A stretch of 64,000 bases of DNA, taken from contig NC_079885.1 in assembly GCF_029227915.1 (NCBI RefSeq), positions 26,475,001 through 26,539,000 on the forward strand, read 5' to 3'. Positions 55,921 to 64,000 of this stretch are shown here, one piece after another. The position numbers and the translations under genes are program-made. Position 1 is the stretch's first letter; every line of letters starts with the position of its first letter. The DNA is from Hydractinia symbiolongicarpus. Its lineage: Eukaryota; Cnidaria; Hydrozoa; Anthoathecata; Hydractiniidae. A model generated the notes under the pieces. That model was not told the origin of the DNA and ran no database searches. It saw only the letters and a list, made by a program, of their open reading frames with translations.

Positions 55921-58515
55921 ACATTTTGTATCCAGTGATGTAAATATGGTTTTCAACTGTAATAGAAGAAAATATAAAACTTTAGTTAGTTATTGGGAAT
56001 CCATTTAACGAAATAAAGAACACTCTTTAGTCAATTTTTGTCTTTCTACATTTACGTTTATATTTTTGCGATTTTCGAAAACGAAATTTCGCGGGAGCAA
56101 AATTTTATCGAATTTGAAAAAACGTGTCAGAGGGAAAAGGCAAAATTTTCTTTCCCAAAAATCCAAAAGTGTACAGTAAACATCTCTCCGACATTAGAGA
56201 GTAAGAGAAATTCTTTAACTTTTACCAACCTCAAATTTAATTACTTTCAATAACAATAAGATAAGACATTTTTCGAATTTGACGTTTAGGTCAGGAATGG
56301 CGAGAGAAAGGGATGGAGGAAGATGGTACAACTTTTCGATTTCTAGTCACGCCTAAGCTTGGTAAATAAAAATTATAATATAAGCTGTTAAATTTTAATT
56401 CGCAAAATTTTTTTAAAAATTTGGTTTATTTTTAAAATTTCACAAATGTGTATTTGCAAAAATTATATAAATCACGCCAGAATCGAAATTTATTAAAACG
56501 TGTTTTTGCGGTCAAATGTAGTTTCAATAGTTGACAACGGTTTCCCTGATGTTCTAAAAGCCAATGACAGTGTGGCACCATTCTAAAATAAGGAACTGGA
56601 TGACTTTAAAATATTTTATCCGTCCAACTATACCCCTTTATTTCGACATTTCCATGTTGCGTAGGGCTGGTTTCTATTACCGCTTAGAATGTTTGCACAA
56701 GCGCATGTGTTTACGGCGAAATGCACGATGTGGCAATGTGTAAAATAATTTTAAATTTGAAAAATTAAATTTAAAATAAAAAGTAAAAAAATAGGTAAAA
56801 TAAAGTAGAAATTAATCTCATAATGAGAGAGATAATACAATACATTATTTTTCATGCAAATCAGTTATGTGTCCCAACTCTATGGCTTGTTCTTAGTCTT
56901 TTTCAGCTCGAGTACTTTATAATAGCACTGGGCTAAGATTTTAAGATATGTGGCTGCGCGAAAGAAGTAGATCTGGGACTGGCTAGTTGAAGTTTGAATT
57001 TCATTGGCTCTTCAATTTCGCGAGTTATAAGACGAGTGGCTTCAAGGCGAGAACGTAACGGACATAAGTTAATTTAAATGTGCATGATTTGTTATGTTGC
57101 TGCTTACCTTCCTATGTCCCTTCGGTAAAATCTAAACAAGCAAGACAAACAGCTCTTTAAAAAATACCCACTATATGTGGGCATTTTTACCAGTCAGTTC
57201 CAGAGCTACTTCTTTCGCGCCGGCACGCATATCTAAAAAGCGAAAAAGAAGCTCTGGGAACGAGATTGGTCCATATAATTAAATACTTTTTTCAAGAAAT
57301 TTCTTTGGAATTTAAATGTTTATATGGTGCTGTAAGGAATTTTTTCACTTATTTATGTATTTATTATTTTTTTGGTGGAGTAGTGTAAATAAAAACCTAG
57401 TCACACACCAAGGATTCTTGGCCTTTTTAAAGTTGAGGCCGGCGGTTTGACGTCAGACAACAACCCTGGAGACGCGAATGACGTATTTGGTTTCTTTGCT
57501 CTCGAGAAAAAAAATACTTCGCAATATGATTTCCTTTCTTCACCAAAGTACTGAACTGTAGGAGAAGTAGTATTAGACTGACAAAACTCGTATCATACTG
57601 AAAGTGGAAACATTTTTTAAGATACCGACCGTGCAAGTGTGGAATAGAACTCCCCCGTCTATCTATCTAGTCATGTAACATTACTCCCCGAGTGAAACCG
57701 TTAGTTAACAAAAGTTATTGATTGACTTACTAATTCATACTCTTTAGAAAAAATTGGATTAGGACGGTTACATATGCAGTGCATATAGAAATACAAAAAT
57801 TCAACACTAGATTTGCCAGTGGAGGTGTCATGGAGAAGACTTATATTTTGACCTTACACGAAATATGAAACGCTCATAGAGACAGCGTTTGTTTGTTTGT
57901 TTATTTATAGTCCATATCTCTTTCATCAACAATGTTTGTTTATTCAAAACTAATATGCATTGTGATTGGCTCTTTTAAGTTCAATAATAGTACTGTTAGA
58001 TGTGTAGACGTACTGAAAGTCTGGGACGCTAGATACAGCTAGGTCTATCTATGGGCGAAGTCGATATTTAATCTATATATTTTTGTGGATATATTCCTTC
58101 GAAGTAAGTTACTTAAAAAATAGATTTTTGTTGAAAATGTATGATTTAATGGATTTTGTATAAACTATGCAAAATTTTAGCGCAAAATCTAGTATCTGTA
58201 GTAGTTACACTTTTTTTTTTGGGGGGGGGGAGAGAATTTCGCTACCAAAAGTATTATTGTAATTGATAATTAAAGAAGAATTAAACCACTAATTTTGAGA
58301 TTTTCCCGGGTTTTTTTTTTGGTTTTATTTTGTGGTGTGTTTGCTGATTTAAAATTTCCAAAGGCATAAACTTCCGCGAAAATGACGAAACAACGCAACC
58401 TCGTCCTCAACAAGGTAAACTGACACAAGGTTGCAAATAGCGCTAAAAAGGTTCTACCATTAATAAAAAATTACACATGCGTTCAATATTTACAATAAAG
58501 AGGCAGGGGCAAGTA
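55921..58515. other. Intergenic stretch with inverted repeat arms
   Basis: AATAAA of the phosphatase gene at 56012-56017. A segment near 56945-56978 (GCGCGAAAGAAGTAGATCTGG) and another at about 57201-57238 (CCAGAGCTACTTCTTTCGCG) are inverted copies. The region 57201-57265 also folds back (CAGAGCTACTTCTTTCGC with GCGAAAAAGAAGCTCTG). A T11/G10 homopolymer is at 58209-58231. No gene was recognised. Confidence 0.45.
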
Positions 58516-58534
58516 GATCATTAAACCCCTGTAG

Positions 58535-58629
58535 CACCCTCGTCCCCACTTTTTTTTTGTCTTTTTGATATGAGAGAAGACGTCTTCTCTTATTTCAAAA
58601 AGGCAAAAACTCTGGGGGCGAGGTTGGGC
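58535..58629. mobile_element. Palindromic MITE (family P) inside a 19-bp direct repeat
   Basis: Ends CACCCTCGTCCCCAC and GGGGGCGAGGTTG. The inner stem GAGAAGACGTCTTCTC is a perfect palindrome, and the CTTTTTGAT / TTCAAAAAG arms extend it. The sequence GATCATTAAACCCCTGTAG (58516-58534) recurs at 58632-58650 with two changes. Confidence 0.65.
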
Positions 58630-58650
58630 CTGATCATTAAATCCCTTTAG

Positions 58651-60015
58651 TAAAGCTTCGTGTTGCTTGTAACAATATAGCAAGACTGCTTCACTCAATC
58701 AGTTCGTACACTGACAGACACGGACACCTTCAACCTGGTGCCTAGACAATTTCGGACAGCGAGAAGAACTATTTCTTCTCGCTATCTGAGATTTTGAGAA
58801 AGAGAAAAACAAGAAGCCCCGGCGACGATGTTAAGACAGCTTGTTTTTACAGAGTTAAGTGTTTTAAGTATTAATCTTTTAATTATTGTTTTTTTAGCTT
58901 AAGAAACACTCTAAAGCTTAAGTACACTCTTATTCAAATAGTTGACACAAAACAAGTTTTTCCAGTCTTGTCTAACTTTCTTTACAGAGTGCCTTTTTTC
59001 TTTTTTAACGTGAAAGAAAGAAAAATTATTTTAAAAAGGGTTGCAGAGCGGGTCCCCTAGGTTCGCAAGCAAAAACCCTTTAAAAGAGGAAAGATCGTAG
59101 ATTGTAGCTAAATACAATTCTCGACCCCAATCCAACCCAAATACCACTCTCGACTCTAATCAATTGAATCTCAAAGAGCTCTGGGCACGAGAATGGTTAA
59201 ATACATATTTTCTTGTGATGAAGTAAAACACCTAATATGGGATTGTTATATTCCTTTAATGGAATTGTAGGCTGTGTGCTGTGAGGATAGAGCTGTCTGC
59301 AATTCTTCCCTTTCTCAAAAATTAACTGTTGTTGTTCAATATAGCTACTATATAGACGCAAGATAATCATGTTTTCCCTGTTCAGGATTTTCACCCGTGT
59401 CTCTCATTAGCAAGAGAGTGATACCCATTACACCAACAGGGCATCAATGCATACATATACCTAGAAGTTCACATACTAGTTCACTAAGGATATTAAACTT
59501 CAGTTTTCTTAGACTAATGTCTCAAAGGAAACCCACAAACCAATGTGGTCACATCTTACCCTCAACTGCCAGGAAATTTAATATAATTTGTTTTTGTGAG
59601 TACTCTAATAATAACCTCTAATATTATCAACAGCAAAATTTAAATTAAAATATATATAACTATGTGTCCAACTTTGTACTGTCAAAATACGGAATTTTTT
59701 ACCTCATACCAAACCTTTTTTACTAAGACGAAAGCGTTTGATTTGACGCAATATTCCATGGGCCTGTGACATATTTCATTTAGAAACTGACGTATCAGAA
59801 AATGTAAAACGAAATTAGAATGACATGGGCATTGGTGCACAGTTCAGTTCAAGTCACAGATACAGAAATAATTTCCCTCCCAGTAGAAATTTCCTGACAT
59901 AGAAATGATATTCGTTCCTGGCACTTGACCGCAACTGGTGTATGCTTAGCCAGGTTTCTAGTACACAAATAATTTTAAATTAAATGTTGTAAAACATTTT
60001 TTTCAGGTTTTCGAA
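58651..60015. other. Intergenic stretch
   Basis: Half of a hairpin related to 6844-6906 lies at 59173-59192. Another short inverted repeat, CAGCGAGAAGAACTATTTCT / AGAAATAGTTCTTCTC-like, lies near 58757-58782. No gene recognised. Confidence 0.4.
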
Positions 60016-60321
60016 TCACTGAAAATTTGCTTTTACATTTGCAAGATGAGTCTTTGCTTTAGTTAAAGTTTTTTGTCTGCTGCTATCTTGTGATGTGTTG
60101 TATGGTCTCATTCGATGAATACTTTCAATATCTTTGTCTTCTTGTGAAGGTAATTTTCGTATCTTGTCTTCTATTTCCTTCGGATTTCCGTCCTCTGCTG
60201 TCTCCTTAATCTCATCTATACGAAAATTGGTTTGTCTTTTAGTGTTTACTTTTAATTTTACCTGTTGTTTTCCTTTATTCTTCATTATCTTTTCATTTAC
60301 GTCTTTATCCACGCGCTTCAT
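60016..60321 (-). CDS. Hypothetical small basic protein or exon
   Basis: 101 residues from an ATG at 60321 to TGA at 60016. It is very rich in Lys, Asp, Glu, Gln and Asn and has no hydrophobic segment, predicting a disordered or coiled-coil chain. It starts MKRVDKDVNEKIMKNKGKQQ and ends AKTHLANVKANFQ. I do not recognise the family. The frame has a coherent charged composition, unlike the random frames nearby, which argues for coding. It could instead be part of a larger spliced gene; no splice sites were identified with confidence. Confidence 0.35.
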   Translation of the reverse strand: MKRVDKDVNEKIMKNKGKQQVKLKVNTKRQTNFRIDEIKETAEDGNPKEIEDKIRKLPSQEDKDIESIHRMRPYNTSQDSSRQKTLTKAKTHLANVKANFQ

Positions 60322-61123
60322 TTTATTATTGATTAGCCCTTATGTACACCAAAAACATATAGCACTATCAACTTAACACCGTAACAAGGTTGGTTCTACT
60401 CTTCTGACTTAATTATTCCATCTTTGTATAAATTATCTGATAGAATGTTTCTTTTTTTTTCTCTTTTTTTCTGCTGTAAGGCGGAATATTATTGCATTAT
60501 TATTTTGTAAAATTAACGAAAAGCCAAAATGGTTTGTAACATCACTCCTTTTTTTATTACAACTTTCATATAAATGAAATTAAAGAACACCAAAGAATTA
60601 AGACGAAAACAGAAGCAATTGGTGTTAGTGGTAACTATGTTTTTAGCAGAAGGTAATGAATAAAATGAAATTTCATATTTTAATGTCACCTTTGCTTTAT
60701 GTTTTCTCTTGCATAACAGTGTGCTAAATCTTCATCCTCGTCCCCAGGGTTGGATGCCTGCCACTAGCACTTTTACTTGACGGCTAATCGAAAAAAGCAA
60801 GTAACCCCTGCTGAGGACGAGGTTGCGAAATTGAAAATAAAAAAAACTCTAATATTTCAGACTCGTTGGGACGGTAGAAACTCTTAGAAACAGTATAACA
60901 AAAAAGGCTCAATACTTTGATGTTGCCGCTAAAAGGTTGTCGAGGTTTCGTATAGCGTGTTTCCTGGGTTCAGGGGGAGGGGGTCTTATGGCCGAATGGG
61001 AGGGGAATGATGATGATATCAATGCTGGTCATCAAAACAACTTTAACGGTCAATGCAGGTCAACGATTTCACGTGAGCGTTGGAGTGCACAGACATTATA
61101 GCCAAATCTTGCTATATTTCCAG
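60322..61123. other. Intergenic stretch with a MITE
   Basis: Between 60731 and 60829 lies a family-P element (CATCCTCGTCCCCAGGG on the left, GAGGACGAGGTTG on the right). No clear target duplication. A GC-richer patch, GGTTCAGGGGGAGGGGG, lies at 60967-60983. Confidence 0.5.
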
Positions 61124-61276
61124 GGTTATCAGATGTTTATCCAAAGACAAATATTCAACAAAAACTCCATCACAAGCTGAGATTATCATAGCAGGAGGGG
61201 GAGTTATTGGAAGTTCAGTAGCTTATCACTTAAGTGAATTAGGATGGAAAGATATCCTGATTCTGGAACAAGGAAG
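61124..61276 (+). CDS. PDPR: Exon of a PDPR-like mitochondrial FAD oxidoreductase-fold protein
   Basis: After an acceptor (TATATTTCCAG, 61123) the exon encodes VIRCLSKDKYSTKTPSQAE, then the dinucleotide-binding start IIIAGGGVIGSSVAYHLSEL (GxGxxG-type fold) and GWKDILILEQGR, ending AAG|GTAAAC at 61276. Among DMGDH/SARDH/PDPR relatives, GWKD followed by LLEQGR is most like PDPR, the regulatory subunit of pyruvate dehydrogenase phosphatase in the mitochondrial matrix. No in-frame ATG is available in this exon, so the start codon must be in an undetected upstream exon. Downstream exons were not found in the remaining 2.7 kb and probably lie beyond the window. DMGDH- or SARDH-like identity is not excluded. 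Confidence 0.65.
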
Positions 61277-61889
61277 GTAAACTTAACTAGCTAGCTATAG
61301 CTAGTTAGCTATAACTTTTATGTTGTTTTAGTACGATTTAGTATGGATCACTTTTTTTCTTAATAAAAGCACTTCTCTTCTTAGTCAAAACACTTCTCTT
61401 CATTCCTTCAGCTAAACACTTCTCCTCCATTCGAAACGCTTCTCTTCCACTACGAACTCAGAAAATTCCCAAACCCAATTCTGGTCCGGAATACTAATGG
61501 AGCTTTTGATAACTCAAGTTTTTGAATAGATGACCAACCAACCTCATCTCCAGAGTTTTTTGTGTTTTTAATATATAAGGGAGACAAGCGAAAATCCCTT
61601 GAGACAAGGATGAATAAATGACATTGTGGTATCTGTTTAAGGCATTCGTTTATCTTTTTTGTGACTCATAAATATATATTTAATTGGTATGGTTCAGAAG
61701 TGAAAACGACACAAAGTAGTGGTAGAAAATGTATTCTTAAATAGTTTGCAGTTATATTTTTGGGGTATGGGTTGAGGTACTAGGGCTTCGTTAAAAATTA
61801 AGTACTGAAATAAATTACTGACATTGTAACAGACTAGACAATTGACAAATTACTGACATTGTAACAGACAAGACAAGTCGCACTACATG
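61277..61889. other. Intron sequence of the PDPR-like gene
   Basis: GTAAAC donor at 61277. The motif ACACTTCTCTTC recurs imperfectly four times at 61370-61450. No further exon recognised. Confidence 0.4.
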
Positions 61890-62270
61890 CTTTAGACAAC
61901 GGACTCTTTAATCTTGACACTACATGTCTATTATGGTGAGTGTTTATCGTAACAGTTGGCACACAGGGTTCTTTTTACTGCACCATATGGCCACTGGCTT
62001 CTTTTAGACATTTTGACAACGGACTCATGACACTTAACACAAATGTCTTACTATGGTGAGTGTTTATCGTAACAGTTGGCACATGGGCTTCTTTTTACTG
62101 CACCATATGGCCACTGGCTTCTTTTAGACATTTTGACAACGAACTCATGACACTACATGTCTATTATGGTGAGGTTTTTATCGTAAAGATTGGCCCACGG
62201 GCTTCTTTTTCCTGCACCATATGGCCACTGGCTTCTTTTGACATTTTGACAACCGACTTTAGACAGTACA
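61890..62270. repeat. Tandem repeat, about 115-120-bp unit, three copies
   Basis: Each unit contains CTATTATGGTGAGTGTTTAT, then a GTAACAGTTGGCACA-like segment and CACCATATGGCCACTGGCTT, followed by GACATTTTGACAACG. Units begin near 61919, 62045 and 62156. Upstream, ATTGACAAATTACTGACATTGTAACAGAC is also doubled (61806-61870). An open frame crossing the array (62060-62290) reflects only the repeat. Confidence 0.8.
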
Positions 62271-63865
62271 TGACAATTAATGACAATTAAACGTTTGTCT
62301 CATTATAACAGACTGACATGAACTGACACGCTCTACACAAGAAACTTACTTAACCCTATCACTGTAAAGAACATACAACTCTAGACTTAAACAGAATAAC
62401 TCAGAAAGCCCAGCACCCCTGACCAGAATTAGTTGAATTATAAGAAAGAAAATGGCACAGAGATGGTTGATTCTGCCTCTGGGTTCAAAACCTTGGTGGG
62501 GGCTATCAGCCAAATGAAACGTAGTCCCTCTGCAAGGAAACCTTGAAGCTAAATCAAACATCGACCATCAGACCGCGCCGCGCATCCAGTCACCATCCAC
62601 ATCAATGAATACGTAGAAATTGTGTCAGGTTGTTCTTGTCCTAATTCCATCACCGACGTCGGATTTATGTGTCGACAGATACTTGAAAGATAACGTATAC
62701 CGGATCATTATTGTCGTCATGCCATCGCCAATGTTGTATTAGTGTCGAATATAGAAGAAAACAAAACAGAACTAATTAGTACATTAATCGGGGAGGGCGG
62801 GCGGGAAAACGTCTGAACTGTTCAAGAGCAAGAGGCTTACTGTGTTCTACTCCATATTTATACCCCCCTGCTTGTGGTATGGATCTATGGCCTTAAGTAA
62901 CAAGCTTAAGGCAGTCTAATGTTTTGGTTAAATTAATATAGTGTTGACTATTAGTCATAGGTCACCAACACATTTTTAAAATTAATAATGCAGAATGACA
63001 AAACACTAGTGAACCAGGTTAGCTTTATACTGGGAATCAATGGAGACACACCTTTCCTTCTGTAACCCCAATTAACATGTGCTAAACTTTTAGTTTAGCA
63101 CCATTTATGAGTGTTTAAATGCACACATATATAGATCTTCTTCCTACAGTACTCTGGTTTGTATTGCCCATAGTTAGTTCACCATTTACCTATGTGCCTT
63201 TTCTGGTCAGCAGCATATATTTTGGTCAGCAGTCTTGCTAGTATTTAAGCTACAGTTGCCTCATGGTTTTCCTTTTCAGTTCTAGCAGTTTTTCTTCCTC
63301 CTCCCTCCCTGCTGCTATTATATATACCTCTATGTTTTCACACATTTTACGTTGTGAGCTATGCTATGTATATATATATTTTGTTCACGCTTATTAATAT
63401 TATATAGAGATGTGTTATTACCTTGGCTTTGTTGTTGCTTATATTATATATGTGTTCTACTTTCATTTCATGCTTGTATATATTTTCAGCTATTACTATA
63501 TATAAATGTTTTGTAACTTTTGTCCTATCTACGGCAATAGCACTGTACTCTACAAGGATGAGTTTTTATGTGTGAGTTTAAAATACAAACATTTTTTATA
63601 AGAACAGCAAAATTTTACCCAGGCTGGTTATTATTCTTATTTCTTTATTGTTCTAAACAAAATATGTATTTTAATCTAAAATCTCAGCCTGATATTCTTA
63701 TAAAGTACATTCATTATAAAGAAAAAGCATGTAGTTTTCTTGGTGGACACTACCATGATTTTGAGGACTCTTAGCAGCCATTTATTTTGCCATAATAAAT
63801 AGAATTACCTGCTCTGCTACTGATGTGAATTAATTTGTGATATTATTTTAATCATGCATATGTAC
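62271..63865. other. Unassigned stretch, T-rich towards the end
   Basis: No gene recognised. The segment 62450-62900 is less AT-rich, with GGGGAGGGCGGGCGGG at about 62790, and may be part of an unclassified repeat. 63090-63540 is T-rich and resembles intron or untranslated sequence. Confidence 0.35.
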
Positions 63866-63868
63866 CAG

Positions 63869-64000
63869 GGTGTTACTGTGTAAAGATTGTGATGCAGTGT
63901 ACATAGGCGAAACAAAAAGAAAGTTTAAGCAACGAGTACAAGAACATATGCGCGCAGTGAGAAACGGAGATGTGAAGAAAAACGAAATTGCAGACCACAG
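63869..64000 (+). mobile_element. Penelope-like element, GIY-YIG endonuclease fragment, cut by window end
   Basis: The frame at about 63870-64000 reads VLLCKDCDAVYIGETKRKF, then KQRVQEHMRAVRNGDVKKNE and IADH. The C-x2-C, VYIGETKRKF and the EH...A-DH spacing match the GIY-YIG domain at the C-terminus of Penelope-like retroelements. The RT part is not present upstream, so it is either 5' truncated or the body is degenerate. The window ends inside the domain. Confidence 0.75.

Noticed and set aside
62060-62290. Repeat-protein frame (GTWASFYCTIWPLASF, repeated)
   Set aside because: It is the translation of the DNA tandem array and is not open through all units.

Overview
This is a AT-rich, transposon-laden animal (metazoan) genomic window. 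The host genes are split by GT-AG introns. They include a mitochondrial Rieske protein, prefoldin subunit 4, a dual-specificity phosphatase, and first-exon fragments resembling SOWAH and PDPR. The repeats are typical of invertebrates: BEL/Pao, Ty3/gypsy, APE-type LINEs (one with a PHD finger), a Penelope-type GIY-YIG, tRNA-derived SINEs and palindromic MITEs. The combination suggests a cnidarian, perhaps a hydrozoan, but no feature proves the taxon.

Layout. 1-3.3 kb: a decayed LINE (nonsense codon and frameshift) and an inverted SINE, lying beyond the 5' exon of a minus-strand gene with a SOWAH-like N-terminus. 7.5-20 kb: the Rieske iron-sulphur protein gene, read here as two exons separated by an 11.7-kb intron. 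That intron holds SINEs, an internally deleted second copy of the first LINE, and a nearly intact Ty3/gypsy element (identical 330-bp LTRs, TSD AGTG) inserted into a SINE. 20.5-21.9 kb: a 5'-truncated LINE on the minus strand. 23.1-40.8 kb: a head-to-tail duplication with an 8829-bp period. Each unit carries a three-exon, seven-transmembrane protein gene resembling gustatory-receptor-like channels, a decayed RT/SINE chimera, TIR elements and the 5' part of a PHD-finger LINE. 40.4-47.8 kb: an intact BEL/Pao element (2059-codon polyprotein, 598-bp LTRs, TSD CTGAT) inserted in the PHD-finger codons of that LINE, whose endonuclease/RT half resumes at 47.85-51 kb. 51.3-51.9 kb: the 3' end of another LINE. 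52.7-54.3 kb: prefoldin subunit 4 (four exons). 54.87-54.97 kb: a probable last exon of an unknown minus-strand gene. 55.3-55.9 kb: an intronless dual-specificity phosphatase. 58-61 kb: MITEs and a small hypothetical ORF. 61.1 kb: one exon of a PDPR-like FAD protein. 61.9-62.3 kb: tandem repeats. 63.9-64 kb: a Penelope-type GIY-YIG fragment cut by the window edge.

The insertions give a relative chronology. The LINE came first, the BEL/Pao element inserted into it, and the 8.8-kb duplication followed, because its right breakpoint lies inside the BEL/Pao 5' LTR. In the Rieske intron a SINE came first and the Ty3 element inserted into it later. The host genes look unrelated to one another; no operon-like organisation is seen. 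All similarity statements come from reading motifs by eye, not from database searches.
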